Shown here: positions 48,926 through 58,816 of the stretch, in pieces
Layout: each line of letters begins with the position of its first letter
Position numbering within the stretch: the first letter of the stretch is position 1
The notes under the pieces: model-generated
What the model saw: only the letters and a program-made list of their open reading frames with translations
Databases searched by the model: none
Told to the model about the DNA's origin: nothing
Made by a program: the position numbers and the translations under genes
NCBI GenBank assembly: GCA_015060735.1
Contig: SUXX01000004.1
Coordinates: 51,398-115,397 of the forward strand
DNA length: 64,000 nt
Direction of reading: 5' to 3'
From: Bacteroides sp.
GTDB lineage: Bacteria > Bacteroidota > Bacteroidia > Bacteroidales > Bacteroidaceae

Positions 48926-50863
48926 CTAACCCTTTACTTCGTCCAGCTCCATCGAAACCATTTCCCATTCTTCAACCACGGCATCGAGTTCCTTCTTCAG
49001 TTGCTGATGACGTTCGTAGAGTTTCATGTCCGAAGCACCTTCGGGAGTGGCCATTTGAGCCTCAACCTCAGCGATTTGCGATTCTATCTTCTCGATGCGA
49101 GATTCACAATCTGCCACCTGTTTTTCAAGCTTCTTGATCTTCTTGTTCAACTCCTTCTGTGCCTCGTAAGAGAGTTTGTTTTCGCTCACCGTCACGGGTT
49201 CTTCTTTCTTGATGGAAGCCGTAGGCGAAATGGTGAGCTGGAGTTCGTTGAGGTTTTCAATCTTTTTCTTTTGGAGGAAATCGTAGATGCCACCGATGTG
49301 TTCACGTACCACTCCCCCACCGAATTCGTACACCTTGGTCACGAGTCCGTCGAGGAATTCACGGTCGTGCGACACGACAATCACCGTTCCGTCGAAATCG
49401 CGGATGGCATCCTTCAATACGTCCTTCGATCGCATGTCGAGGTGGTTGGTAGGTTCGTCAAGGATAAGGAAGTTCACGGGTTCAAGGAGGAGTTTAATCA
49501 TCGCCAAACGGCTTCTTTCGCCACCTGAAAGCACTTTCACTTTCTTATCCGATGCCTCGCCACCGAACATGAATGCACCGAGTATATCGCGTATTTTCAA
49601 GCGGATGTCGCCCTTCGCCACATAGTCGATAGTATCGAAAACGGTCTTATCCTCGTCGAGTAATTGTGCCTGATTCTGAGCGAAGTAGCCTATCTGCACA
49701 TTGTGCCCCACAGTGAGCTTTCCTTCGAATGGAATCTCGTCCATGATACATTTCACGAGGGTAGATTTCCCTTCGCCGTTCTTGCCCACAAAGGCCACTT
49801 TCTCGCCTCGCTTGATGGTGAGGTTCACATCGTGGAAGACCGTTTGTGCTCCGTAAGCTTTCTTCACGTCCTCGCAAATAATCGGGTAATCGCCCGAACG
49901 CATGGCAGGCGGGAATTTCAAACGCAACGAAGCATTGTCTTCTTCATCCACTTCGATACGTTCAATCTTTTCCAGTTGCTTGATGCGGCTCTGCACCTGT
50001 ACGGCCTTGGTCGCCTTGTATCGGAACCGTTCGATAAAATCCTCTGTATCTTGGATTTGCTTCTGTTGGTTTTCGTAAGCACGGAGCTGTTGTTCACGTC
50101 TTTCTTTGCGGAGCACCACAAACTCATCGTATGCCACCTTATAGTCATAGATACGTCCGCAGGAGATTTCGATGGTGCGGTTGGTTACGTTGTTGATAAA
50201 GGCACGGTCGTGCGATACGAGCACCACGGCACCGGCATTGACCTTGAGGAAGTTTTCGAGCCATTGGATGGACTCAATGTCGAGGTGGTTGGTAGGTTCG
50301 TCGAGCAGAAGCACATCCGGTCGTCTGAGCAAGAGTTTCGCCAACTCGATACGCATACGCCATCCGCCACTGAACTCGGAAGTAGAGCGATTGAAGTCCG
50401 CACGGCTGAATCCCAAACCCATGAGCGTACGTTCGATTTCGGCTTGATAGTTCATTCCTCCCATCATCTGGAAGCGTTCGTTTTCGTGTGTGAACTTATC
50501 TATCAGCTCTTGGTAACTCTCAGATTCATAATCGGTACGGTCGGCCAATTCCTTATTCAGTCGATTCAGGTTCTCTTGCATCTCGAAGATATGTTCGAAA
50601 GCCATCTCGGCCTCTTCCATCACGGTACGCGTATCACTCAGAATCATGACCTGAGGCAAATACCCCACGGTGATTTCCTTCGGCATGGCCACTACGCCCG
50701 AGGTGGGTTGTTGCATCCCAGCCAAAATCTTGAGCATGGTGGATTTGCCCGCCCCGTTCTTGCCCACGAGGGCGATGCGGTCGCGCTTGTTGATAACGTA
50801 TGATACATTCTCGAAGAGAGGGGTTACTCCAAATTCTACCTTCAAATTATCTACTGATACCAT
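48926..50863 (-). CDS. ABC-F family ATPase
   Basis: Two ABC domains with LSGGERSRLAMIKLLLEP and LLLDEPTNHLDIES. Confidence 0.94.
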   Translation of the reverse strand: MVSVDNLKVEFGVTPLFENVSYVINKRDRIALVGKNGAGKSTMLKILAGMQQPTSGVVAMPKEITVGYLPQVMILSDTRTVMEEAEMAFEHIFEMQENLNRLNKELADRTDYESESYQELIDKFTHENERFQMMGGMNYQAEIERTLMGLGFSRADFNRSTSEFSGGWRMRIELAKLLLRRPDVLLLDEPTNHLDIESIQWLENFLKVNAGAVVLVSHDRAFINNVTNRTIEISCGRIYDYKVAYDEFVVLRKERREQQLRAYENQQKQIQDTEDFIERFRYKATKAVQVQSRIKQLEKIERIEVDEEDNASLRLKFPPAMRSGDYPIICEDVKKAYGAQTVFHDVNLTIKRGEKVAFVGKNGEGKSTLVKCIMDEIPFEGKLTVGHNVQIGYFAQNQAQLLDEDKTVFDTIDYVAKGDIRLKIRDILGAFMFGGEASDKKVKVLSGGERSRLAMIKLLLEPVNFLILDEPTNHLDMRSKDVLKDAIRDFDGTVIVVSHDREFLDGLVTKVYEFGGGVVREHIGGIYDFLQKKKIENLNELQLTISPTASIKKEEPVTVSENKLSYEAQKELNKKIKKLEKQVADCESRIEKIESQIAEVEAQMATPEGASDMKLYERHQQLKKELDAVVEEWEMVSMELDEVKG

Positions 50864-50939
50864 ATCTTCCTTTTTAAGCGGTGCAAAGATAGTCATAAAT
50901 TTCCATTGTCATCTAGAGCTCAGCGAAGAATCTTCCCAT

Positions 50940-51049
50940 TCGTGTCATCCTGAGCTTTGCAAAGGAGCTGTGTACATAAAGTAGATGCAATCAGATTTTT
51001 CGGACAAAGTACTCAACAACTCGTCTTCGCTAACGCTCAGAATGACACG
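50940..51049. repeat. Degenerate copy of the 79-bp REP-like repeat
   Basis: gtgtcatcctgagctttgcaaaggagctgtgtac ... tcttcgctaacgctcagaatgacac. Confidence 0.65.
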
Positions 51050-51157
51050 ACGAAAGAATAACATTCCCCTTGACAAGTACAAAATCCCTCAAAAAGTGTA
51101 AAGCGAGGCTCCAAAACATAAAAATATGCTAAAAAACATACTTTTTACTCCAAAACA

Positions 51158-51257
51158 TTTGCAGATATCAAAAAAGTCCGTACCTTTGCAATGTGTTTTT
51201 CATAGTATTAGAATTAAGGTTAACAAAGGTTGGAGCAAAGCGTTGCTCCTTTTTTTA
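51158..51257 (+). ncRNA. Short RNA unit: promoter (TTTG-19-TACCTTTG) plus ~60-nt transcript ending in intrinsic terminator
   Basis: TTTG 51158-51161, TACCTTTG 51181-51188, hairpin ggagcaa agcg ttgctcc ttttttt at 51232-51257. Confidence 0.6.
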
Positions 51258-51332
51258 TGCCCGTATCTTTCCAAATGCTTGCAGATTTCAAAAAAAACTA
51301 CGAATATTGCACTAAAATAAATAATGTATTAT

Positions 51333-53546
51333 ATGAAGAAACAATTTTTACCGCTTATGCTATTAGCATCTGCTATCTGCTCGTGTTCAGAGAAGCAACC
51401 TGAAACTACCGAGCCAATGATTACTAAGACCGAAATCCAAGTGGAAAACGGTCTATTCACCCCCGAAATCATGCACCGTCTGGGCAAGGTGGGCGACGTG
51501 CAAATATCGCCCGACCACTCCAAGATTCTCTATGGCGTGACCTACACCAGCATTGAACAGAACAAGGGTAACCGCGAACTCTACCTCATGAACGTGGACG
51601 GCTCTGAGAATGTGAAGATTACCAACACCCCGAAGAGCGAATCGAACGCCCGTTGGTTGAACGACTCACAAATCATCTACATGCGTAGTGGCAAGCTCTA
51701 TACCGCTACCATTGAAGGTGCAACCCTCAAGAACGAAACCGAAGTAGCCGGTGCAGAAGGCATGGAAAGCTTCGAACTCTCTCCGGCAGGCGACAAGCTC
51801 ATGTTCATCAAGAGCGTGAAAGCCGCCCAGAAGCCGACTGATGTATATCCTGACCTCGACAAGTCATCGGGACGTACCTACAATGACTTGATGTATCGTC
51901 ACTGGGACCATTTCGTGGAAGAAGTGCCTCACACCTACGTGGCTACATTCGATGGCAAGCAAGTATCGGGTGTAACTGATATCCTCGCTGGCGACAAGGC
52001 CAACCCGGAAACCGCTGAAAAGAAGTTCGAATTGCCGACTCTCCCGTTCGGTGGTCTCGAACAACTCGCTTGGAGTCCTGATGGCAAGTACATCGCTTAC
52101 TCTTGCCGTAAGTTGGCAGGCCGCGACTATGCGTTCTCTACCAACACCGACATCTATCTGTACAATGTAGAAACCGGTGCTACCCAAAACCTTACCGCAG
52201 GCATGATGGGTTACGACACCGACCCGCTCTTCTCTCCGGACGGCACTCAGCTTGCCTTCGTGAGCATGGAAAGAGACGGATACGAAGCCGACAAGCGTCG
52301 CCTCTTTGTCATCGACATGAACAAGGCACTCGCCAACTTGGACGGCAAGGATTTCCGTGGCTACATGAAGGAACTCACCACCGACTATAAGTACAATGTA
52401 GAAGCCATCACATGGGCTCCGAAGGGCGACAAGATTTACTTCAACTCTTGCGTGAATGCCTTGACTGCTCTCTTCTCGGTTGACGTAAACAAGAAGGTAG
52501 GTCTCCCCATCGAAGACAACGAAGGTACCGGTTATCTCCCGGCATCGTATGGTGACGGCATCCGTCGTATCACTTCCAGCGAAGCCTTGTACGACTTTGA
52601 TGGCGTATCCATCATCCCGAACGAAATCGGCGAAGTGGCTTCCTTGATTACTACCAACAAGTGCATGATGCGTCCGGCTGAAATCGTGAAGGTAGACCCT
52701 GCTACCGGCGACTTCCAAGAATTGACTTTCGAAAACAAGGAAACCCTCGACAAACTCGACACTCCACTCATGGAACAACGCTGGATGACGACCGTGGATG
52801 GCAAGAAGATGCATACATGGATTCTCTATCCTCCTCACTTCGACAAGACCAAGAAGTATCCGGCTATCTTGATGTGCTTGGGTGGCCCTCAAGGCACCAT
52901 CAGCCAAAGTTTTTCTACTCGTTGGAACTATCGTTTGATGGCTCAGCAAGGCTATATCGTTATCCTTCCGAACCGTCGTGGTACTACCGCATTCGGTCAG
53001 CCATGGTGTGAACAAATCTCGAAGGACTACATGGGCTTGAATATGCAAGACTATCTCTTGGCGGTAGACAACATGAAGAAGGAACCATACGTGGGTAAGG
53101 TAGCTGCTACCGGTGCCAGCTATGGTGGTTTCTCTGTTTACTACCTCGCAGGCATTCATCAAAACCGTTTCTCGGCACTCATCGCTCACGCCGGTATCTT
53201 CAACCAGGAACACATGTACATGATGACCGAAGAAATGTGGTTCCCACAATTCGACAACGGTGGTGCTCCATGGGACGGCACTCCGCAAACCAACCGTCAC
53301 TATGGCAATTCGGCTCACAAACTCATCAAGAACTGGAACACTCCGATTCTTGTAACTCACGGTGAAATGGACTACCGTGTACCGGTTGACCAAGGTATGG
53401 CTGCTTTCAATGCGGCTCGCATGATGGGTGTGGAAGCCAAGCTCCTCCTTTTCCCGGAAGAAAACCACTGGATCTTGAAACCACAGAACTCTGTTCATTG
53501 GAATCGTGAATTCTTCGCATGGCTAGATAAGTATTGTAAGGAATAA
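51333..53546 (+). CDS. S9-family (prolyl oligopeptidase/DPP-IV-like) peptidase
   Basis: ATGASYGGFSVYYLAG serine motif; HGEMDYRVPVDQG; ENHWILKPQNS. Confidence 0.94.
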   Translation: MKKQFLPLMLLASAICSCSEKQPETTEPMITKTEIQVENGLFTPEIMHRLGKVGDVQISPDHSKILYGVTYTSIEQNKGNRELYLMNVDGSENVKITNTPKSESNARWLNDSQIIYMRSGKLYTATIEGATLKNETEVAGAEGMESFELSPAGDKLMFIKSVKAAQKPTDVYPDLDKSSGRTYNDLMYRHWDHFVEEVPHTYVATFDGKQVSGVTDILAGDKANPETAEKKFELPTLPFGGLEQLAWSPDGKYIAYSCRKLAGRDYAFSTNTDIYLYNVETGATQNLTAGMMGYDTDPLFSPDGTQLAFVSMERDGYEADKRRLFVIDMNKALANLDGKDFRGYMKELTTDYKYNVEAITWAPKGDKIYFNSCVNALTALFSVDVNKKVGLPIEDNEGTGYLPASYGDGIRRITSSEALYDFDGVSIIPNEIGEVASLITTNKCMMRPAEIVKVDPATGDFQELTFENKETLDKLDTPLMEQRWMTTVDGKKMHTWILYPPHFDKTKKYPAILMCLGGPQGTISQSFSTRWNYRLMAQQGYIVILPNRRGTTAFGQPWCEQISKDYMGLNMQDYLLAVDNMKKEPYVGKVAATGASYGGFSVYYLAGIHQNRFSALIAHAGIFNQEHMYMMTEEMWFPQFDNGGAPWDGTPQTNRHYGNSAHKLIKNWNTPILVTHGEMDYRVPVDQGMAAFNAARMMGVEAKLLLFPEENHWILKPQNSVHWNREFFAWLDKYCKE

Positions 53547-53588
53547 AAAAGAAAGGAGAAGCCTCAAAAACTTCTCCTTTCTTTTTTT
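53544..53588. terminator. Bidirectional intrinsic terminator
   Basis: aaaaaagaaaggagaag cctcaaaaa cttctcctttcttttttt. Confidence 0.85.
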
Positions 53589-53601
53589 ATTTTACTACCA
53601 A

Positions 53602-54873
53602 TTATTCTTCCGTATAGCGTTCAATAGTTTGTGCACGGTCAGGACCTACTGAGATAATCTTAATAGGAGTTTCCAACTGTTCTTCCAAGAAACTGACATA
53701 AGCATTAAATTCTTCGGGGAACTCGTTTTCACTAGTCATCTTTGTCATATCAGTCTTCCAACCCAGCAATTCTGCATAAACAGGTTCTATTCCTTCAGTT
53801 ATGTCGTATGGGAAGTAGTCGATTTCTTCTCCATTCACCTTATAAGCCACACAAGCCTTGATGGTATCGAAACCATCCAATACGTCACTCTTCATCATGA
53901 TGAGGTGGGTCACTCCATTCACCATAATAGCATACTTCAAAGCAACGAGGTCAATCCAACCACAGCGACGTTCACGACCAGTTACGGCACCATACTCATG
54001 ACCAAGATCACGGATAGTCTTGCCAGTTTCATCGAACAATTCGGTTGGGAATGGTCCTGCACCAACACGAGTACAATAAGCCTTCATGATACCATAAACA
54101 TTGCCAATCTTGTTCGGACCGATACCGAGACCGGTACAAGCACCAGCACAAATGGTATTCGAAGAAGTGACGAACGGATATGATCCGAAATCCACATCAA
54201 GCATGGTTCCTTGAGCACCTTCGCACAATACACTCTTACCAGCACGGAGCAAACCATTGATTTCGTGTTCGCTATCCACCAAATGGAACTCACGGAGATA
54301 GTTGATGGCATCTAACCATTCCTTTTCCAATTCAACGATATCGTATTCATAGTTCATGCTCTTCAGAATCTGTTCGTGACGAGCTTTTGCCTTGGCATAT
54401 TTTTCCTCGAAATTACAAAGGATATCACCTACACGAAGACCGTTACGGCTCACCTTGTCAGTGTATGTAGGGCCGATACCCTTACCGGTTGTACCTACCT
54501 TGGCATCACCCTTGGCAGCTTCGTAAGCCGCATCGAGCACACGATGAGTAGGCATAATCAAATGAGCCTTCTTAGAGATGTGGAGACGTTCCTTCAGTGG
54601 ATGACCACTGGCTTCCAAAGCTACGGCCTCTCCCTTGAACAACAATGGGTCGAGCACAACACCATTACCGATGATATTCACCTTATCACCTTGGAAAATA
54701 CCCGAAGGGATAGAGCGAAGAACATATTTCTGACCTTCGAACTCCAATGTATGACCGGCATTCGGGCCACCTTGGAAACGAGCTACTACATCGTAACGGG
54801 GGGTCAACACATCGACAACCTTGCCTTTGCCTTCATCACCCCATTGTAATCCTAACAAGACATCTACTTTCAT
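53602..54873 (-). CDS. purA: Adenylosuccinate synthase
   Basis: LGLQWGDEGKGKVVDVL; CEGAQGTMLDVDFGSYPFVTSSNT. Confidence 0.97.
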   Translation of the reverse strand: MKVDVLLGLQWGDEGKGKVVDVLTPRYDVVARFQGGPNAGHTLEFEGQKYVLRSIPSGIFQGDKVNIIGNGVVLDPLLFKGEAVALEASGHPLKERLHISKKAHLIMPTHRVLDAAYEAAKGDAKVGTTGKGIGPTYTDKVSRNGLRVGDILCNFEEKYAKAKARHEQILKSMNYEYDIVELEKEWLDAINYLREFHLVDSEHEINGLLRAGKSVLCEGAQGTMLDVDFGSYPFVTSSNTICAGACTGLGIGPNKIGNVYGIMKAYCTRVGAGPFPTELFDETGKTIRDLGHEYGAVTGRERRCGWIDLVALKYAIMVNGVTHLIMMKSDVLDGFDTIKACVAYKVNGEEIDYFPYDITEGIEPVYAELLGWKTDMTKMTSENEFPEEFNAYVSFLEEQLETPIKIISVGPDRAQTIERYTEE

Positions 54874-54875
54874 TG

Positions 54876-55352
54876 TTACTTTGATTTTATATTACTTATT
54901 TTCTTTCTTTTCGCTAATGCACATTTGTTGCATATACCATATATATATAAAGAATAATGCATTGCCGTAAAACGCTTTAGTTTCGTATCGGCAACAGTCT
55001 TCTTTAAAGCTTCATCTTGAAACTCGGATACTTTACCACACTCCGTACAAATCATGTGGTGGTGAGTTTCATTCCGATAAGCACGTTCGTATTGGGAAGA
55101 ATTGCCAAACTGATGCTTGATGACCAAATTGGCATCGAGCAACAACACAATGGTATTGTAAAGTGTAGCACGGCTCACACGGAACTTCCCCTCCGTCTCC
55201 ATATAGTTATAGAGTGACTCTATATTGAAATGCCCTTTAATGGTATAGATAGTCTCAAGTATAGCATATCGTTCGGGAGTCTTACGATGCCCGTTCGTCT
55301 GCAAATACTCGGTCAATATCTGTTTTACCTTATTTATAATGTTTTCTTCCAT
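54876..55352 (-). CDS. Fur-family transcriptional repressor
   Basis: TPERYAILETIYTIKGHFNIESLYNYME; HHHMICTECGKVSEF. Confidence 0.9.
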   Translation of the reverse strand: MEENIINKVKQILTEYLQTNGHRKTPERYAILETIYTIKGHFNIESLYNYMETEGKFRVSRATLYNTIVLLLDANLVIKHQFGNSSQYERAYRNETHHHMICTECGKVSEFQDEALKKTVADTKLKRFTAMHYSLYIYGICNKCALAKRKKISNIKSK

Positions 55353-55406
55353 ATAGGTATTCCGTTCAGCCTTCAAAGTTAAACCTTTTTATAATAACTT
55401 GAAAGT

Positions 55407-56078
55407 TTAACGCAAATATTCTATCTGTAATTTTACTTCTTCCATCAATAATACGGCCTCAGTTTTCCCTGTACCGACAACTGATGGCAACATTTTAGCT
55501 AATTTTTGAGCATGAGCCAGTTGCTGGGATGCATACTTCTGTAATGAAGTAGAAGCTGCTCGGCACACTCTACCATCGGCATCTTGCAAGGCGGTCAATG
55601 CTTGGTCTAGAAATTCATTTTCAGCACGTTCGTTCATTTCTACTCCCTTCATCAGCAGACGAGCCATCGTGAGATAACCACATAGTTGAAAATATTCTCT
55701 CTCGTCGGCTATCCATTGAAATATTTTATCTGAAATATAAGGCAGGTGCTGGAAAAGGTTCATACTGGTCAATTCGGCTATTTCAGGATAATGCATGTCT
55801 TCTATCCAAATATCAGCAATCTCGGGATAAAATGTCTCGACGGGTTGCAATAAACCTGCTAGAATTTTGCATTCGCGGATATTCTCTTTCCAAAGGGCTT
55901 GTGCCACATCATGGTTCTTCTCAAACTTGCCCGCTATTTCCTTAAGACGAGGAAGTTCGATTCCAAAATTGACTTTATAATCGAGCCCTTTCTCACGCAT
56001 GCTTTGAGAAACAACTCCGTTCATGAACAAACGGAATTGCTTCTTGATTTCTCTGATTGTTTCTTGTGTTTCCATCAT
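55407..56078 (-). CDS. DNA alkylation repair (AlkD-like HEAT repeat) protein
   Basis: Helical repeat protein with W-x-x-D-x-x-Y-E/A-E pattern; moderately diagnostic. Confidence 0.65.
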   Translation of the reverse strand: MMETQETIREIKKQFRLFMNGVVSQSMREKGLDYKVNFGIELPRLKEIAGKFEKNHDVAQALWKENIRECKILAGLLQPVETFYPEIADIWIEDMHYPEIAELTSMNLFQHLPYISDKIFQWIADEREYFQLCGYLTMARLLMKGVEMNERAENEFLDQALTALQDADGRVCRAASTSLQKYASQQLAHAQKLAKMLPSVVGTGKTEAVLLMEEVKLQIEYLR

Positions 56079-58123
56079 TCGTTCCTATAAGGTAAATTTG
56101 CATAGTCCCTGCTATAACGAAGCATTTGTTCGGCATAACCTTCTTCATAGCTTATCGTCACATCTGTAATATGACCTTCAGCATCTGTTTCTGCGGTATA
56201 TAGAGGATTAACGAACCCCTTGTATGGTGCCAAATTGAGCTTCGCATATCGTGTCAACACTTCCTTATGAAGTTCCGGGTCAATCTTCACCGCATAGGTT
56301 TCTACCAACTTTCGAGCTGCTTCGAAATCGCCCTCGCTCTTGATGCGTTGAATTTCACTAAGCAATTGGCCGAAAAGCGTGCGAAGTTTTTCATAGTCGT
56401 TCACCTTTACATAAGTCTTTCCGTTTCTTTTCACCAGTTCGGTCACCTTATCACCGGCTCCTTTCTCGAAAGCCCAACGGGCTATGAGTTGACGGTTACG
56501 CATGTGGGCTTCTTCCACATTATTGCCCAACTCTATACGCACTAACTGAGTCATCAATCCATTCATCATAAACGAATAATATTCAGCCTTGTAAGCATCG
56601 GCGTCGGGTGTCAAACCAAGTTCTTGCATCTTGACATCGGGCAAATAATAAAGGCCAAAAAGATCAGCACGAGCTTCTTCGATGGTCGAACCGTATGCCT
56701 TCAATGCATCAGGGTCAACCCCAGGAAGCAACTGACCGGAGCCGTGTCCAAGGCATTCATGAAGGTCTGTATGCAAGTCACCCGTCAAATCGCCATACTT
56801 TTCAAGGTATGTTTTTTCCACTTCGCTATATACAAATTCATCCGAGAAACCATTTCCGTGAGCAGCCTTATTATAAGCATCGGTAAAGTTTCCGATAGTC
56901 ACCGATTTCGAGCCATGCACGCTACGAATCCAATTGGAATTGGGTAGATTGATGCCAATGGCTGTAGCCGGATAGAGGTCGCCCGCAATGATGGCACCAG
57001 TTATCACCTTGGCCGATACGCCTTTCACTTCTTCTTTCTTGAATCGTTTGTCTACCGGTGAATGGTCTTCAAACCACTGAGCATTGGCACTGATGGTTTC
57101 GGTACGTTTTGTCGACACCAAATCCTTGAAGTTGACGATGGATTCCCAACTAGCTTTCATGCCAAGTGGGTCACCATAGCTTTCGGTGAATCCGTTCACG
57201 AAATCAACTCTCGAATCTAAATCCTTTACCCAAAGGATAGCATATTCGTCGAAGGTTTTCAAGTCACCGTCCTTGTAGAACTGAATCACTTTCTCGATAA
57301 CGGCTTTTTGTTTTTCATTCTCTGCCACGCCCTTGGCCTTCTCCAACCAATAGATAATCTTATCGATGGCTTGTCCGTAAAGTCCACCCGACTTCCATAC
57401 TTTTTCTTGTATTCTACCGTCTTCCTTCACTAATCGGCTATTCATACCAAACATCACCGGCATCGTGTCGTTCGGGTTCTTCATCTGAGCATAAAAATCC
57501 TCAGCTTCTTGTTGGGTAACACCCTCATAATAGTTGGAAGCAGAAGTCAGTACCAGGTCTTCACCATCGGCTTGGTTCACTCGCTTGGGCATCACTTTCG
57601 GATCGAAGATGACGGGAAAGACTTCTTCGCAAAGGCTCGCCAAAGTTTCGCCTTCGCTAATGGGTAATTTGTCTTCGCTAACACTCTGCAACGCTTGCAT
57701 GAAAAATTCGGGTGTGAACCCCGGCACAAACTTATCGGATGCATAATGATGATGGATACCGTTCGAGAACCATACACGTTTCAAGTAAGTCTCCAGATTC
57801 ACAAAGTTAGTATCCGCTCGGTCTCCTTGATAATCGGTATATACTGTTTCAAGCATCTTGCGAATAATCAAGTTGTACTTACCGTTTTGGTCAAACAAGA
57901 TATCACGTCCCTGCAGGGCGGCTTCTGAAAGGTAATACACCAACTTTTTCTGTTCGAGAGGCAATTCCTCAAATCCATGTACCTTGAAACGCAAGAGTTG
58001 TAAATCGGCAAACTGCTCTACCGTATAATCAAACGTATCTTTCTTTTCGGCAGGTCCTTCAGCACAAGCATTCCACATCATCGTTCCCATAAGTCCTATC
58101 CATAAATGTTTTTTCATCTTCAA
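56075..58123 (-). CDS. Dipeptidyl peptidase III (M49) family lipoprotein
   Basis: HECLGHGSGQLLPGVD (HECxGH zinc motif); EEARADLFGLYY. Confidence 0.93.
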   Translation of the reverse strand: MKMKKHLWIGLMGTMMWNACAEGPAEKKDTFDYTVEQFADLQLLRFKVHGFEELPLEQKKLVYYLSEAALQGRDILFDQNGKYNLIIRKMLETVYTDYQGDRADTNFVNLETYLKRVWFSNGIHHHYASDKFVPGFTPEFFMQALQSVSEDKLPISEGETLASLCEEVFPVIFDPKVMPKRVNQADGEDLVLTSASNYYEGVTQQEAEDFYAQMKNPNDTMPVMFGMNSRLVKEDGRIQEKVWKSGGLYGQAIDKIIYWLEKAKGVAENEKQKAVIEKVIQFYKDGDLKTFDEYAILWVKDLDSRVDFVNGFTESYGDPLGMKASWESIVNFKDLVSTKRTETISANAQWFEDHSPVDKRFKKEEVKGVSAKVITGAIIAGDLYPATAIGINLPNSNWIRSVHGSKSVTIGNFTDAYNKAAHGNGFSDEFVYSEVEKTYLEKYGDLTGDLHTDLHECLGHGSGQLLPGVDPDALKAYGSTIEEARADLFGLYYLPDVKMQELGLTPDADAYKAEYYSFMMNGLMTQLVRIELGNNVEEAHMRNRQLIARWAFEKGAGDKVTELVKRNGKTYVKVNDYEKLRTLFGQLLSEIQRIKSEGDFEAARKLVETYAVKIDPELHKEVLTRYAKLNLAPYKGFVNPLYTAETDAEGHITDVTISYEEGYAEQMLRYSRDYANLPYRNE

Positions 58124-58143
58124 AAGGTCATTTCTTAAACAAA

Positions 58144-58172
58144 AAAAGGAAAACTACTGTTTTCCTTTTATA
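58144..58172. terminator. Terminator-like hairpin
   Basis: aaaaggaaaa ctactg ttttcctttta. Confidence 0.6.
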
Positions 58173-58192
58173 TTAGTATTCGCTGCTTACGA

Positions 58193-58669
58193 TTATTTCT
58201 TCATCTTAGCAGCCAATATTTTCTTTCGATATCCATTCGGAGTTTCACCCATAATACGATAGAAGGCTGCATAGAAAGACTGACGGTTGGCAAAGCCTAC
58301 CATTGCACTGATTTCTTCAATGTTCTTATCTGCATTCTTCTTGTCGCCCATCAAGCGAATAGCATCCTTCACACGATATTCATTCAATAGACATGAATAA
58401 TTCATACCAAAACGTGAATTAACTACCGCTGATAGATAACGGGTGTTGGTCTTCAACAACTTGGCCAAATCTTTCGAAGAAAAGTTCGGATCCTTGTACT
58501 TCTTCTTTACGATAACAACATCCACAATTTTCTGATACAATTCATCGGCCAATTCTGCACGAATCATAGTTCTGTAAGCAGCATTTTTTTCTTTCTTTTC
58601 CCTTAAGTTGTAAGGCAATTTCTTAGGGGCTTCTGCTTGTTCTTCAATTTGGTTTAGTTTATAGCTCAT
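58193..58669 (-). CDS. AraC-type helix-turn-helix protein
   Basis: IEEISAMVGFANRQSFYAAFYRIMGETPNGYRKK. Confidence 0.85.
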   Translation of the reverse strand: MSYKLNQIEEQAEAPKKLPYNLREKKEKNAAYRTMIRAELADELYQKIVDVVIVKKKYKDPNFSSKDLAKLLKTNTRYLSAVVNSRFGMNYSCLLNEYRVKDAIRLMGDKKNADKNIEEISAMVGFANRQSFYAAFYRIMGETPNGYRKKILAAKMKK

Positions 58670-58816
58670 CTCTTTCTATTTAATAATATATACAATTTCA
58701 ATTTAAAGTACAAATATGGTCATTTTCTTTCTCTTATGCAATTTTTCATGCATTTTATTTTTAAAGAATTTTTCTACGAAACTTTTTACTAATTTTGCCA
58801 AACATTCATAAAAATC

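Noticed and set aside
49664-50803. 379-aa ORF antisense to the ABC-F ATPase
   Set aside because: Shadow ORF within conserved ABC-F coding sequence.
51864-53498. 544-aa antisense ORF opposite the S9 peptidase
   Set aside because: Shadow ORF produced by codon bias; low-complexity, no recognisable motif, fully overlapped by a confident gene.
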